Shown: piece after piece, positions 17,066-26,834 of the stretch
Numbering within the stretch: the stretch's first letter is position 1
Layout of the letters: every line of letters starts with the position of its first letter
Source: Kaistia hirudinis
Lineage (GTDB): Bacteria; Pseudomonadota; Alphaproteobacteria; Rhizobiales; Kaistiaceae
Direction: 5' to 3'
DNA length: 64,000 nucleotides
NCBI RefSeq assembly: GCF_014196455.1
Contig: NZ_JACIDS010000001.1
Location: 124,001 to 188,000 of the forward strand
Made by a program: the position numbers and the translations under genes
The notes under the pieces: model-generated
Database searches by the model: none
What the model was told of the DNA's origin: nothing
Seen by the model: the letters and a program-made list of their open reading frames with translations, nothing else

Positions 17066-18451
17066 ATGACGAACGTGCGAGGGCACACGCGTCGCATGGC
17101 GAAGGGCCTCGCGCTCGCAACGATGTTTGCCGCCAGCCTGCTGGCGACCGGCGGCGCGCATGCGCAGGGAAAGGTCCTGATTCGCGACGCGGAGACGGAA
17201 GCGCTCCTGCAGGACTATGTGCTGCCGATCTTCAAGGTCGCCGGCGTCCGGTCCTCGGCGGTCGAGCTCTATATTCTTCAGGATCCGTCCTTCAACGCCT
17301 TCGTCGCGAGCGGGCAGAAGATCGTCGTCAACACCGGTGCGGTCATCGATTCCAAGACACCGAACGAGCTCATCGGTGTCCTCGCGCATGAGACCGGGCA
17401 TCTCGCGGGTGGCCATCAGGTCCAGTTGCGGCAGCAGGCCGAGACGGCGCAGCGTCTCGCAATGCTGGGCGGCATTGCGGGCATCGGTGCTGCCGTGGCC
17501 GGTGCGGCGGCTGGCTCGCCGGATGCGGCGCGTGCCGGCGGAGGGATTGCGGCAGGCGTCGGCGAGGCGGCGCGGCGATCGCTGCTTGCCTACAAGCGCT
17601 CCGAGGAAATGGCTGCCGATCAGTCCGCGCTCAACTATCTGCAGCAGACCGGCCAATCGGCGAAGGGGATGATGCGCACCTTCCAGCGCTTCGCCGACAA
17701 CACGCTGTTCGCCGAGAGCCGCGCCAATCCCTATCTGCAGAGCCATCCCTTGCCGACCGAGCGCCTCAACCTGATCGAGCGCTCGGCCAAGGCCAGCCCC
17801 TATTACGACAAGAAGGACCCGGCAGCGCTGCAGGCTCGGCACGACATGGTCCGCGCGAAGCTCGTCGCCTTCACCGGCGGCGCGTCCGACGTCATGCGCC
17901 GCTATCCGCCGAGCGACGCCTCCATGCCGGCGCGCTATGCGCGCGCCATTTCAGCCTATCGCAATGGCGACGAGCGCACGGCGCTGAAGCTGCTTGATCA
18001 GATGCTCGCGGATCAGCCCAAGAACCCGTATTTCTGGGAGCTCAAGGGGCAGATCCTGCTGGAGGGCGGACGTGGACGCGAGGCGGCGGAGCCGCTGCGC
18101 AAGGCCGTCTCCTTGGCGCCGAAATCGGGGCTGCTCCGCATCATGCTCGGCCAGACCCTGGTCGAAGCCGGCGATCCGAAATCGGTGGCGGAGGCGATCA
18201 AGAACCTCAAGATCGGCCTGCAGGCCGATCCCGATGTCGGCATCGGCTATCGCAGCCTTGCCCGTGCCTATGCGATGAGCGGCGACATTCCGATGGCGGA
18301 TCTGGCCACGGCGCAAGGCGAATTCATCGAAGGCGAATATAAGGCCGCGAAGATGCATGCCGCGCGTGCGCAGGCGGCCATGAAGCGCGGCTCACCCGGC
18401 TGGCTGAAGGCCGATGATATACTTTCCTTCAGTCCGCCCACGCCGAAGTGA
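17066..18451 (+). CDS. Periplasmic M48 metalloprotease with TPR repeats (BepA-like)
   Basis: A 461-residue protein with a signal peptide (about residues 1-33, cleavage after GGAHA), a zinc-protease domain and C-terminal TPRs. The zinc site is H108-E-T-G-H112 with a third ligand at about E181 (EEMAAD). TPR-like helices occupy roughly residues 290-430. This is the arrangement of E. coli BepA/YfgC, which degrades or assists outer-membrane proteins such as LptD; the same role here is inferred. AGGAAGGA lies 7 bases before the ATG. The DsbA-like gene follows after about 100 bases, so both may act in envelope protein quality control. Confidence 0.92.
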   Translation: MTNVRGHTRRMAKGLALATMFAASLLATGGAHAQGKVLIRDAETEALLQDYVLPIFKVAGVRSSAVELYILQDPSFNAFVASGQKIVVNTGAVIDSKTPNELIGVLAHETGHLAGGHQVQLRQQAETAQRLAMLGGIAGIGAAVAGAAAGSPDAARAGGGIAAGVGEAARRSLLAYKRSEEMAADQSALNYLQQTGQSAKGMMRTFQRFADNTLFAESRANPYLQSHPLPTERLNLIERSAKASPYYDKKDPAALQARHDMVRAKLVAFTGGASDVMRRYPPSDASMPARYARAISAYRNGDERTALKLLDQMLADQPKNPYFWELKGQILLEGGRGREAAEPLRKAVSLAPKSGLLRIMLGQTLVEAGDPKSVAEAIKNLKIGLQADPDVGIGYRSLARAYAMSGDIPMADLATAQGEFIEGEYKAAKMHAARAQAAMKRGSPGWLKADDILSFSPPTPK

Positions 18452-18552
18452 TCGGCCCGGGCGGGCAATTCCCTGCCGGCGGGCTTGATCGCACGCCGGT
18501 TTGACGTACCAACATCCCAGCGGATCAACTGAACGACGGACCCTTGGCGCCC

Positions 18553-19344
18553 ATGAAAGCAATCCCAGCAATGATCCGATCGAAGGCCGGCCTGCGGGCC
18601 GCCGTCCTTGGTGTCCTGGCGCTCGTCGTCGCCCTGCCGGCTTTTGCGGCGTCGGCGTCGTTCGATCAGGGACAGAAGGACGAGATCGGCACGATCGTCA
18701 AAGACTACCTCATGGAGCACCCCGAGGTGATCCGTGACGCGATGCAGGAGCTCGATCGTCGCGACCGCGCGGCGGAGGCCGATGCGCGCAAGTCGAACAT
18801 CACCAAGAACGCCGACCTCCTGTTCAATTCGAAGCGCCAGGTCGTGCTCGGCAATCCGCAGGGCGACGTCACGCTGGTCGAGTTCTTCGACTACAATTGC
18901 GGCTACTGCAAACGCGCCCATGCCGACCTGACCCGCCTTCTCGACGAGGACAAGAACCTCAAGGTGGTGCTCAAGGAGTTCCCGGTGCTCGGACCCGGCT
19001 CCGAAGAGGCGGCCCAGGTTGCCGTCGTCGTGCATGAGATGGCGCCGGACAAATATCGCGCCTTCCACGACGAGCTGCTGATGAGCCGCGGCGAGGTCAA
19101 TGGCGCCCGGGCCATCGCGGTCGCCGGCGATCTCGGCCTCGACACGGCGGCCATCAAGGCGCGGCTCAAGGAGCCGGAAATCGCGGCAACGATCAACGAA
19201 TCGTACGCCTTGGCCCAGTCTCTGGGGATCAACGGCACGCCGACTTATGTCGTCCAGAACGAGCTCGTCGTGGGCGCGGTCGGCTACGATACGCTGAAGA
19301 GCAAGATCCAGTCGGTGCGCGACTGCGGCGCCACCTCCTGCTGA
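18553..19344 (+). CDS. DsbA-family periplasmic thiol oxidoreductase
   Basis: A 263-residue protein with a signal peptide (cleavage near PAFAAS), an N-terminal helical extension (residues about 30-80, Asp/Glu/Arg-rich) and a thioredoxin fold with the active site C116-G-Y-C119 in FDYNCGYCKRA, cis-proline loop INGTPTYVV. The long N-terminal helix resembles BcfH/ScsC-type trimerising DsbA-like proteins, so oxidase or isomerase activity are both possible. A C-terminal cysteine pair (DCGATSC) is unusual. TTG 18544 is a possible alternative start. Confidence 0.88.
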   Translation: MKAIPAMIRSKAGLRAAVLGVLALVVALPAFAASASFDQGQKDEIGTIVKDYLMEHPEVIRDAMQELDRRDRAAEADARKSNITKNADLLFNSKRQVVLGNPQGDVTLVEFFDYNCGYCKRAHADLTRLLDEDKNLKVVLKEFPVLGPGSEEAAQVAVVVHEMAPDKYRAFHDELLMSRGEVNGARAIAVAGDLGLDTAAIKARLKEPEIAATINESYALAQSLGINGTPTYVVQNELVVGAVGYDTLKSKIQSVRDCGATSC

Positions 19345-19367
19345 TCGCAGCCCGGCAGTTGTGAAGG

Positions 19368-19400
19368 AGCCCTGCAGCTTGCGCTGCGGGGCTTTTCCTT
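19368..19400 (+). terminator. Rho-independent terminator after the DsbA-like gene
   Basis: An 11-bp stem with one G-U pair (AGCCCTGCAGC at 19368-19378, GCTGCGGGGCT at 19383-19393, loop TTGC) runs into TTTTCCTTT. It ends the protease/DsbA transcription unit ahead of aroQ. Confidence 0.8.
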
Positions 19401-19475
19401 TATCCGCCGAGACCCTATAACCGGCCAGCTCCGGCTCAGGGCCGGGGCGCACGCGAGGCCCGCAATCGGTCATCG

Positions 19476-19913
19476 ATGACGATATCCATTCTCGTTCTGA
19501 ACGGCCCCAACCTCAACATGCTCGGCAAGCGCGAGCCGGGGATCTATGGGGCCAAGACCCTCGCGCAGATCGGCGACGAGACGACGGCCTTCGGCGAGAG
19601 CCTCGGGCTCTCCGTCGATTTCCGTCAGTCCAATCACGAGGGCGTGCTGGTCGACTGGATCCACGAGGCGCTCGGGCGTCATCGCGGCATCATCATCAAT
19701 CCGGGCGCCTACACCCACACCTCCGTGGCGTTGCAGGACGCGATCCGGGCCGTCGGCCTGCCGACGATCGAAGTGCATCTGTCGAACGTCTTCGCCCGTG
19801 AAGCGTTTCGGCATCATTCCTATATTTCACCGGTGGCAGTGGGCGTCATCTGCGGGTTCGGACCGCAGGGATACACGCTTGCCCTCGAGGCGCTGAAGCC
19901 GCACGTCGCCTGA
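19476..19913 (+). CDS. aroQ: Type II 3-dehydroquinate dehydratase
   Basis: A 145-residue cytosolic enzyme of the shikimate pathway, 3-dehydroquinate to 3-dehydroshikimate. Motifs: [20 protein letters not shown] with catalytic Tyr24, [32 protein letters not shown], and [16 protein letters not shown] with His101. Length is typical of the dodecameric type II enzyme. It is followed by accB after 35 bases, an arrangement frequent in alphaproteobacteria. Confidence 0.97.
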   Translation: MTISILVLNGPNLNMLGKREPGIYGAKTLAQIGDETTAFGESLGLSVDFRQSNHEGVLVDWIHEALGRHRGIIINPGAYTHTSVALQDAIRAVGLPTIEVHLSNVFAREAFRHHSYISPVAVGVICGFGPQGYTLALEALKPHVA

Positions 19914-19948
19914 TCGTGGCCGCGCCTTTGAAAGAGAGACAGAACGCA

Positions 19949-20410
19949 ATGACCGACAAGACTTCGAGCATCGACCAGGAACTGATCCGCCAGTTGGCCA
20001 TGCTGCTGACGGAAACGGACCTCACCGAAATCGAAGTCGAGCATGCCGACCTCCGCATCCGCGTGGCGCGCAACCTGACGGTCGCGCCCACGGCCGTGCA
20101 GGTCGCCGCCGCTCCGGCTACTGTAATTGCCGCGCCGGCCGTGGCTGTGTCGGCCGAGGCGAGTGCCGCGGGTCATCCGGGCGTCGTGAATTCGCCGATG
20201 GTCGGCACGGCCTATCGATCCCCAGAACCTGGGACCAAAGCGTTCATCGAGGTCGGCCAGACAGTCCGCGAGGGCCAGACGCTGCTGATCGTCGAGGCGA
20301 TGAAGACCATGAACCAGATCCCGTCGCCGCGCGCCGGCACGGTCAAGGCGATCATGGTGACGGATGGGCAGCCGGTCGAATACGGCGAACCGCTGCTGAT
20401 CATCGAATGA
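19949..20410 (+). CDS. accB: Acetyl-CoA carboxylase biotin carboxyl carrier protein
   Basis: A 153-residue BCCP that carries carboxybiotin between biotin carboxylase and carboxyltransferase in malonyl-CoA synthesis. The N-terminal helix region, an Ala/Val/Pro-rich linker (about residues 45-75) and the C-terminal biotinyl domain are visible. Biotinylated lysine is K119 in [16 protein letters not shown] 19949 has a purine-rich AAGAGAGA upstream. Its stop overlaps the accC ATG by four bases (ATGA). Confidence 0.97.
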   Translation: MTDKTSSIDQELIRQLAMLLTETDLTEIEVEHADLRIRVARNLTVAPTAVQVAAAPATVIAAPAVAVSAEASAAGHPGVVNSPMVGTAYRSPEPGTKAFIEVGQTVREGQTLLIVEAMKTMNQIPSPRAGTVKAIMVTDGQPVEYGEPLLIIE

Positions 20411-21768
20411 GCGCGGCAAAGCCGATGTTCAACAAGATCCTCATCGCCAATCGCGGCGAAATCGCCCTGCGCATCCTGCGCGCCTGCAAGGAGCTCGGCA
20501 TCGAGACCGTTGCGGTCCATTCGACCGCCGATGCCGACGCCATGCATGTGCGCCTCGCCGATGAGAGCGTGTGCATCGGTCCGCCGCCGGCCCGGGACAG
20601 CTATCTCAACATTCCCTCGCTGCTCGCGGCCTGCGAGATCACCGGTGCCGACGCGATCCATCCGGGCTACGGCTTCCTGTCGGAGAATGCGCGCTTCGCC
20701 GAGATTCTCGAGGCGCACAACATCACCTTCATCGGGCCGAGCTCCGAGCACATCCGCATCATGGGCGACAAGATCGAGGCGAAGCGCACCGCGCAGCGGC
20801 TTGGCATTCCGGTCGTGCCCGGTTCGGAGGGCGCGCTCAAGGATGAGGCCGACGCGCTCCGCCAGGCGGCCGCGATCGGCTATCCGGTGCTGATCAAGGC
20901 GTCGTCCGGCGGCGGTGGTCGGGGCATGAAGGTCGCCCGCTCGGCGGCTGAGCTGCCGATTGCCTATGGAACCGCCCGTTCCGAGGCGAAGGCCGCCTTC
21001 GGCGACGACGCGGTCTATATGGAGAAGTATCTCGAGAAGCCGCGGCACATCGAGATCCAGGTTCTCGGCGATGGCAAGGGCTATGCCGTGCATCTCGGCG
21101 AGCGCGACTGCTCGCTGCAGCGACGGCACCAGAAGGTCTGGGAGGAGGCGGGTTCGCCCGCGCTCAACGAGGCCGATCGCAACCGGATCGGCGCCGTTTG
21201 CGCCAAGGCCGTTGCCGATCTCGGCTATTCCGGCGCGGGAACGATCGAGTTCCTCTACGAGAATGGCGAGTTCTATTTCATCGAGATGAACACGCGTCTC
21301 CAGGTCGAGCATCCGGTGACGGAGGCCATCACGGGCATCGACCTCGTGAACGAGCAGATCCGCGTCGCCTCGGGCAGCGGCCTGTCGTTCCGCCAGGAGG
21401 ACGTGAAGTTCGAGGGGCACGCGATCGAGTGCCGCATCAACGCCGAGGACCCGCACACTTTCGCGCCGTCGCCCGGCACGATCACCTATTTCCATCCGCC
21501 GGGCGGTCTTGGGGTGCGCGTCGATTCGGGCGTCTATCAGGGCTATCGGATCCCGCCCTATTACGACAGCCTGATCGGCAAGCTGATCGTCCACGGCCGC
21601 ACGCGTGTCGAATGCATGATGCGCCTTCGCCGCGCGCTGGACGAGTTTGTCGTCGACGGCATCAAGACGACGATTCCGCTGTTCCGCGAACTGGTCGACG
21701 ACAAGGACATCGCCGACGGCGCTTACGACATCCACTGGCTCGAAAAGAAGCTGGCGGTTTCGCACTGA
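20407..21768 (+). CDS. accC: Acetyl-CoA carboxylase biotin carboxylase
   Basis: A 453-residue ATP-grasp enzyme that carboxylates the biotin of AccB. The N-terminal [19 protein letters not shown], glycine-rich ATP loop [14 protein letters not shown], and [20 protein letters not shown] with metal and bicarbonate ligands are present. ATG 20407 overlaps the accB stop (ATGA); ATG 20425 is a possible internal start six codons later. Operon with aroQ and accB. Confidence 0.97.
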   Translation: MSAAKPMFNKILIANRGEIALRILRACKELGIETVAVHSTADADAMHVRLADESVCIGPPPARDSYLNIPSLLAACEITGADAIHPGYGFLSENARFAEILEAHNITFIGPSSEHIRIMGDKIEAKRTAQRLGIPVVPGSEGALKDEADALRQAAAIGYPVLIKASSGGGGRGMKVARSAAELPIAYGTARSEAKAAFGDDAVYMEKYLEKPRHIEIQVLGDGKGYAVHLGERDCSLQRRHQKVWEEAGSPALNEADRNRIGAVCAKAVADLGYSGAGTIEFLYENGEFYFIEMNTRLQVEHPVTEAITGIDLVNEQIRVASGSGLSFRQEDVKFEGHAIECRINAEDPHTFAPSPGTITYFHPPGGLGVRVDSGVYQGYRIPPYYDSLIGKLIVHGRTRVECMMRLRRALDEFVVDGIKTTIPLFRELVDDKDIADGAYDIHWLEKKLAVSH

Positions 21769-21880
21769 TCTCTACCCGGGCGGCTTTCGCCCGGCACGAA
21801 GTCATGGCAGATTTTGCAGGTCCAGTGGGGGCTGGGCGAGCAGGAACAGCCATGGCTGGTTGCCGGCAAGCGTTGGGTCG

Positions 21881-22558
21881 ATGACGAGCAAGTACGATTT
21901 CGCGTCCCAGATCACGCCGCAGGTGCTGCTGAAAGCCTATGCCTGCGGCATTTTTCCGATGTCCGATTCGGCGAACGATCCGGGCCTCTACTGGATCGAG
22001 CCGGAGAAGCGGGGGATCTTCCCGCTCGACGCATTTCACGTTCCAAGACGCCTCGCGCGGGCCATGCGCCACATGCCCTTCGAAATCCGGATCGATACGG
22101 ATTTCGACGGCGTGATCGCGGGTTGCGCCGGTCATTTCACATCGGCCTATCGCGACAAGACGTGGATCAACGACCGCATCCGCCAGCTCTACCGCCAGCT
22201 TTTCGCGCTCGGGCACTGCCACACCGTTGAGGCCTGGCAGGACGGTCGCCTCGTCGGCGGGCTCTATGGCGTGCGCCTCAAGGGGGCGTTTTTCGGCGAA
22301 AGCATGTTCAGCCACGCGACCGACGCGTCCAAGGTGGCGCTGGTCTATCTCGTCGCGCGGCTGAAGGCGGGCGGCTTCCGCCTTCTGGATGCGCAGTTCA
22401 CGACCGAGCATCTGGCCCAGTTCGGCGTGGCCGAGATCGACCGCGCCGATTATCACCGGCGTCTCGAGGACGCGCTGACCGTGGACGGCGACTTTTACTT
22501 GCTGGACGGTTTGCTGACGGTCGACGAGGTCTTGCAGCTGGCGAGCCAGACGTCATAG
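21881..22558 (+). CDS. aat: Leucyl/phenylalanyl-tRNA-protein transferase
   Basis: A 225-residue enzyme that adds Leu or Phe from aminoacyl-tRNA to N-terminal Arg/Lys of proteins, marking them for ClpAP through ClpS. Motifs: [61 protein letters not shown], and [15 protein letters not shown]. It follows accC by 112 bases, as in many rhizobia. Its last 64 bases overlap the 3' end of the convergent DUF2155 gene. Confidence 0.96.
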   Translation: MTSKYDFASQITPQVLLKAYACGIFPMSDSANDPGLYWIEPEKRGIFPLDAFHVPRRLARAMRHMPFEIRIDTDFDGVIAGCAGHFTSAYRDKTWINDRIRQLYRQLFALGHCHTVEAWQDGRLVGGLYGVRLKGAFFGESMFSHATDASKVALVYLVARLKAGGFRLLDAQFTTEHLAQFGVAEIDRADYHRRLEDALTVDGDFYLLDGLLTVDEVLQLASQTS

Positions 22559-22917
22559 ACGGCGTGGTCGACGGCGTGCAGGCCGGGGCTGTCCGCGAAC
22601 ATCCAGCCCGTGAAGATCCGGCGAACCTTCCGCTGCAGCGTGATCTCGTCCACCTCGACGAAGGCGTCGGTGCGCGGCGGATCGGTCGGGGGCCGCGAAT
22701 AGCACACGCGCGGCGTCACCTGAAGGGCGCCGAACTGCACCGTCTCGTCCATATAGACGTCGAAGGTGATGATGCGGCCGGTGATCTTGTCGAGACCGGC
22801 GAACTCGGCCACGGGATTGGTGATCCGCTCGGCGCTCGCCTGCTGGATGCCGGCGGCGGCGAAGAGCGCCGCAACCGCCATCGTCCGGAGGAAGGGCCGC
22901 AGATACGAGCTTTTCAT
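22495..22917 (-). CDS. DUF2155 periplasmic protein
   Basis: A 140-residue exported protein: signal peptide to about residue 29 (ending QQASA), then a domain with [40 protein letters not shown] and [20 protein letters not shown], the pattern of the alphaproteobacterial DUF2155 family. No function is established for the family. Two cysteines (in RVCYS and LASCK) may pair. It is convergent with aat and overlaps it by 64 bases in antisense, a neighbour relation often kept in this group. Confidence 0.88.
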   Translation of the reverse strand: MKSSYLRPFLRTMAVAALFAAAGIQQASAERITNPVAEFAGLDKITGRIITFDVYMDETVQFGALQVTPRVCYSRPPTDPPRTDAFVEVDEITLQRKVRRIFTGWMFADSPGLHAVDHAVYDVWLASCKTSSTVSKPSSK

Positions 22918-23221
22918 GGATCGAAACCGATGGTGGCTGGTCAGCGTGGACGGGCTGCTTAACACGGGATTCCGGCGACGAAAAGGCGCGTGGCGCGTAC
23001 CATTTCCGTCTGCGCGATTGCCGCGCATGCCGCCTCTCCCTATCATCGCCCGATCTGCCGCCGGATTCCGGAACGCCGCGTCATCGCGACCGCGGATGGA
23101 TCGGTGTCAGGCACCGTTGCTGCTTCGCGCTGCGGTGCCACGCGGCGGATTCCGGCCCCACGCGGTGCGCCAGACCGAGCGTCACCCATCAGAACGGATC
23201 CGTCCGCGATCCGAAGGAAAA
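22918..23221. other. Intergenic region, divergent DUF2155 / DMT permease
   Basis: About 300 bases between divergent starts. It must hold both promoters, and GAAGGA precedes the permease ATG. I see no gene, strong hairpin or clear palindrome in it. Confidence 0.6.
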
Positions 23222-24160
23222 ATGGAAACGTCCTCATATGGGCGACCGCTGTTCGGCGTGATGCTCAAGGTGCTGTCGACCCTCGCCTTCACGGCGATGG
23301 CGACGCAGATCAAATTCGTCTCCGACCGGTATCCGGCGGGCGAGGTCGCGTTTTTCCGCTCGGCCTTCGCGCTCATTCCCGTGCTCGGATGGGTCGCCTG
23401 GCGCGGCTTCCTGCCCGATGTCTTCGTGACGCCGCGCATCGGCGGGCATCTGCTGCGCTCCATCGCCGGCGCCACGTCGATGTTCTTCGGCTTCTCGGCA
23501 CTGGCGCGCCTGCCGCTGTCGGATGCGACGGCGATCGGCTATGCGGCGCCGTTGATGACGGTGGTGCTCGCGGCCGTGCTGCTCAGCGAGCCGGTGCGCG
23601 CCTATCGCTGGACGGCCGTGGTGATCGGTTTCGTTGGCGTCCTGGTCATTCTTTCCGATTATGTCGGTCCTGACGCAGGCCCGCATCGCAGCACCCTCGG
23701 CGCGATCTTTTCGCTGCTCGGCGCGTTTTTCGGCGCGCTCGCCGCGACGCAGACCCGGCGCCTGACCTGGTCCGAGCAGCCGGCGACGATCGTCGTCTAT
23801 TTCTCGATCTTCACCGCGCTGTTCATGCTGGCGACGATGCCGTTCGGATGGATCATGCCGCGCCTCGAGGACATGCCGCTGCTTGTGGGCTGCGGCGTCG
23901 CCGGCGGGATCGGGCAGGTCCTGCTGACGCAGAGCTATCGCTATGGCGAGGCCTCTCTGGTGGCGCCGTTCGAATATGTCTCGATGCTGTGGGCGATCGT
24001 CGTCGGCTATTTCCTGTTCTCGAACCTGCCGACGGCGACGATGCTGCTCGGCTCGCTGATCGTGATCGGTTCGGGCATGTTCGTGATCTTCCGCGAGCAT
24101 CGTCTCGGCCTCAAGCGCAGCCGGGAAGAGGCGGCGAAAATTCCAGCGGCGGATATCTAA
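23222..24160 (+). CDS. DMT-superfamily (EamA) permease
   Basis: A 312-residue inner-membrane protein with about ten hydrophobic spans in two EamA halves. The first half shows FKxLSTLAF-like TM1 and PLSDATAIGYAAPLMTVVLA, and the second shows YRYGEASLVAPFEYVSMLWA, the usual repeat signature. Members export metabolites or amino acids; no substrate can be assigned. The start has GAAGGA just upstream. The basic C-terminal tail (KRSREEAAK) fits a cytoplasmic end. Confidence 0.9.
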   Translation: METSSYGRPLFGVMLKVLSTLAFTAMATQIKFVSDRYPAGEVAFFRSAFALIPVLGWVAWRGFLPDVFVTPRIGGHLLRSIAGATSMFFGFSALARLPLSDATAIGYAAPLMTVVLAAVLLSEPVRAYRWTAVVIGFVGVLVILSDYVGPDAGPHRSTLGAIFSLLGAFFGALAATQTRRLTWSEQPATIVVYFSIFTALFMLATMPFGWIMPRLEDMPLLVGCGVAGGIGQVLLTQSYRYGEASLVAPFEYVSMLWAIVVGYFLFSNLPTATMLLGSLIVIGSGMFVIFREHRLGLKRSREEAAKIPAADI

Positions 24161-24241
24161 CGAACGCGTGTCCGGTCGCATTGTCTCCACGCGGACCGGT
24201 CCCCACTTCGCTCCACGACCATTCAGTTTGGAAGGACGCGC

Positions 24242-25042
24242 ATGACGGCGATTGCAGTGACCATAGCGGGCTCCGATTCGGGCGGCGGCGCCGGCATCCA
24301 GGCCGATCTGAAGACGTTCTCGGCGCTCGGCGTCTATGGCGCCTCGGTCATCGCTGCGCTGACGGCGCAGAACACGCTCGGCGTCACGGGGATCCATGAT
24401 GTCCCGGCTGCGTTCGTCACGGCGCAGATCGATGCCGTCTTCTCCGATCTCCCCGTCAATGCCGTGAAGATCGGCATGCTCGCCAATCCGGAGGTGATCC
24501 GCGCCGTGGCGGCGGGGCTCGACCGCTTCGAGCAGAAGGCGGTGGTGCTCGATCCCGTCATGGTCGCGACCAGCGGCGACGTATTGCTGCGCGAGGAAGC
24601 CATCGCGACGCTGATCGGGGATCTCTTTCCCCGCGCGCTGCTGGTGACGCCGAACCTTCGGGAAGCCGCCCGCATTCTGGACGGCGAGCCGGCAGTGAGC
24701 GAGGCCGAGATGGAGCGTCAGGGCGAGGCCATCGTCGCGCTCGGCGCGGCTGCCGTGCTGATCAAGGGCGGGCACGGCTCAGGGTCCGAGGCGTCGGATG
24801 TGCTGGTCACCCGCGCGGGCGAGCGGCGCTGGTTCCGGTCGCGGCGCATCGACACGGTCAACACGCACGGCACGGGCTGCACGCTGTCGTCGGCGATCGC
24901 GGCGGGGCTGGCGCTCGGGCGACCGTTGGACGAGGCGGTGGGGGAGGCGAAGGCCTATCTCTCGGCCGCCATCGCCGCATCCGACCGGTTAAGGATCGGC
25001 CGCGGGCACGGACCGGTGCACCATTTCCACGCCTGGTGGTAG
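24242..25042 (+). CDS. thiD: Hydroxymethylpyrimidine/phosphomethylpyrimidine kinase
   Basis: A 266-residue ribokinase-fold enzyme that phosphorylates HMP and HMP-P for thiamine synthesis. The N-terminal [20 protein letters not shown], mid [12 protein letters not shown] and C-terminal anion-hole [20 protein letters not shown] are diagnostic. It stands alone here rather than in a thi operon. Together with TenA at 5676 it would support salvage of HMP. Convergent with the FAA-hydrolase gene across a terminator. Confidence 0.95.
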   Translation: MTAIAVTIAGSDSGGGAGIQADLKTFSALGVYGASVIAALTAQNTLGVTGIHDVPAAFVTAQIDAVFSDLPVNAVKIGMLANPEVIRAVAAGLDRFEQKAVVLDPVMVATSGDVLLREEAIATLIGDLFPRALLVTPNLREAARILDGEPAVSEAEMERQGEAIVALGAAAVLIKGGHGSGSEASDVLVTRAGERRWFRSRRIDTVNTHGTGCTLSSAIAAGLALGRPLDEAVGEAKAYLSAAIAASDRLRIGRGHGPVHHFHAWW

Positions 25043-25048
25043 TTTCCA

Positions 25049-25082
25049 ACGAAAACGGGCCGAACCTTGCGGTCCGGCCCGT
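25049..25082 (-). terminator. Terminator after the FAA-hydrolase gene
   Basis: A 12-bp stem with one mismatch (ACGGGCCGAACC at 25055-25066, GGTCCGGCCCGT at 25071-25082, loop TTGC on the plus strand). Read on the minus strand it is followed by TTTTCGTT, so it ends the gene at 25112-25960. It may also slow transcription from thiD. Confidence 0.7.
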
Positions 25083-25111
25083 AATCTTGCGGCGATGACC
25101 CTGAGGGTCGA

Positions 25112-25960
25112 TCAGCCCTTATAGGCGTGGAAGGTCTGCTGCTGCTCGCCGAGGCCGGCGATGCCGAGACGGACCACGTCGCCGTCCTTGAGATAGGTCG
25201 GCGGCTTCATGCCCATGCCGACGCCGGGCGGCGTGCCGGTGGTGATGACGTCGCCGGGATCGAGCTGCAGGAACTGGCTGATATAGCTCACCAGATGGGC
25301 GACACCGAAGATCATCGTCTTGGTGTTGCCGGTCTGGCAGCGCTTGCCGTTCACGTCGAGGAACATGTCGAGGTTCTGGACGTCGGCGATCTCGTCGGGC
25401 GTGACCAGCCACGGGCCGAGCGGACCGAAGGTCGGCGAACCCTTGCCCTTCATCCACTGGCCGCCGCGCTCCGTCTGGAAGGCGCGCTCGGACACGTCGT
25501 GGCAGACCGCGAAGCCCGCGACATAGGACAGCGCGTCCGCCTCGGAGACATAGAGGGCTGTCTTGCCGATGACGATCGCGAGCTCGACTTCCCAGTCGGT
25601 CTTCGTCGAGGCCTTCGGGATCGTGACCGGATCGTTCGGCCCGATCATCGAGTTCGGCGTCTTGTTGAAGAGGATCGGCTCCGACGGGATCGGCGAATTG
25701 GTCTCATGCGCATGGTCGACATAGTTGAGGCCGACGGCGATGAAGTTGCCGGTGCGGCTCACGACCGGACCGATGCGCCCGCCGGGCGCGACAGCCGGCA
25801 GCGTGGCCGGGTCGACCTTGGCGATCTTCTCGATCGCGCCGGCCTTGAGCGTTTCCGGGGTAATATCCGAAACGACGCTCGAGAGGTCGCGGATCGTGCC
25901 GTCCTTGTCGAGGAGGCCCGGCTTCTCCGCGCCCGCAGCGCCGAAGCGAAGGAGTTTCAT
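25112..25960 (-). CDS. Fumarylacetoacetate-hydrolase-family protein
   Basis: A 282-residue protein with an N-terminal domain (about 1-70) and an FAH catalytic fold. Seen are GLNYVDHAHETNSPIPSEPI, DWEVELAIVIGK with metal-ligand acids, and VITTGTPPGVGMGMKPP. Relatives include 2-hydroxyhepta-2,4-diene-dioate isomerase, ureidoglycolate lyase and 2,4-diketo-3-deoxy-fuconate hydrolase; the closest activity cannot be fixed. GGAG precedes the ATG at 25960. Divergent from the LysE gene. Confidence 0.9.
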   Translation of the reverse strand: MKLLRFGAAGAEKPGLLDKDGTIRDLSSVVSDITPETLKAGAIEKIAKVDPATLPAVAPGGRIGPVVSRTGNFIAVGLNYVDHAHETNSPIPSEPILFNKTPNSMIGPNDPVTIPKASTKTDWEVELAIVIGKTALYVSEADALSYVAGFAVCHDVSERAFQTERGGQWMKGKGSPTFGPLGPWLVTPDEIADVQNLDMFLDVNGKRCQTGNTKTMIFGVAHLVSYISQFLQLDPGDVITTGTPPGVGMGMKPPTYLKDGDVVRLGIAGLGEQQQTFHAYKG

Positions 25961-26076
25961 TGCTTTTTCTCCGTGTTGGCGGCCGGGATAATCGTCGAGC
26001 GTATCCATCGATGCAAGGGGCGATAGGCCTTGTTCGCGCACAGCTTTCTCGCCGTGGAGGAAAGGCTGGAGCGTAT

Positions 26077-26097
26077 TAGGTCAGTACTATTGACCTA
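26077..26097. promoter_or_regulatory. Candidate operator TAGGTCA-N7-TGACCTA before the LysE gene
   Basis: A perfect 7-base inverted repeat with a 7-base spacer (GTACTAT) centred 64 bases upstream of the LysE start and about 127 bases from the divergent FAA-hydrolase start. The spacer contains TACTAT, which could itself be a -10 box. No regulator gene is adjacent. Confidence 0.5.
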
Positions 26098-26150
26098 TCA
26101 GGCGACAAGTGGCATGGCTTGGCGGTCATGGAGCGGGAGGAGGTCCGAGC

Positions 26151-26744
26151 ATGAACCAGATCCTGGCACTGCTCGGCTTTGCGCTCGTGACGGCGTTCAC
26201 GCCCGGCCCCAACAATACGATGGTGATGGCGTCGGGGGCGAACTGGGGCTTCATGCGCAGCGCTCCGCATGTCCTTGGAATCGGCATCGGTTTCCCGGCG
26301 ATGCTGCTTGCCGTGGGTTTCGGCCTCGGTGCGGTGTTCGAGGCGTTCCCGATCGTGCATATCGTTCTGCGGTATGTCGCCTTCGCCTATCTTGTCTTCC
26401 TCGCCTGGAAGCTGGCCCGTTCCGGCCGGCCTGATGCAGCGGGCGTGCGGACCGGCAAGCCGCTGACCTTTTTCCAGGCCGCTCTGTTTCAATGGGTCAA
26501 TCCGAAGGCCTGGGTGATGGCGGTCGGGGCGCTTGCGCTCTTCGGAGAACCGAGCGCCGTCGGTGCCGCGCCCATGCTGATGCTGGCGCTGATCTTCGTC
26601 CTGGCGGGCTGGTCGTCGGCTGCGACATGGTGTCTGTTCGGGACGGCCATCGCGCGCTTCATCGATACCGGCCGACGGGCGGCGATCTTCAACGGTGCAA
26701 TGGCGATCCTGCTCGTCGTGTCGATGCTGCCGTCGCTCCTGTAG
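26151..26744 (+). CDS. LysE-family amino-acid exporter
   Basis: A 197-residue inner-membrane protein with the RhtB/LysE start: ALVTAFTPGPNNTMVMASGA near residues 11-30, and WVNPKAWVMAVGALALF mid-way. About six hydrophobic spans are visible. Family members export amino acids and related compounds; the substrate here is not known. Strong ribosome-binding site GGAGGAGGT. A palindrome at 26077-26097 lies in its promoter region. Confidence 0.9.
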   Translation: MNQILALLGFALVTAFTPGPNNTMVMASGANWGFMRSAPHVLGIGIGFPAMLLAVGFGLGAVFEAFPIVHIVLRYVAFAYLVFLAWKLARSGRPDAAGVRTGKPLTFFQAALFQWVNPKAWVMAVGALALFGEPSAVGAAPMLMLALIFVLAGWSSAATWCLFGTAIARFIDTGRRAAIFNGAMAILLVVSMLPSLL

Positions 26745-26834
26745 CGCCAGCACGCACGGGGCATGTCACAAATCTGTTGTTCGGCTGGGCTAAGCGAATT
26801 CTAATCATAGCGCAGCCGAGGACGAATCAAGATC

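Noticed and set aside
21776-21794. Hairpin CCGGGCG-GCTTT-CGCCCGG after accC
   Set aside because: Only 7 bp and no T-tract, so it is not called a terminator.
21804-21884. 26-codon frame ending in an ATGA overlap with aat
   Set aside because: It looks like a leader peptide, but its ribosome site is weak and the overlap can arise by chance.
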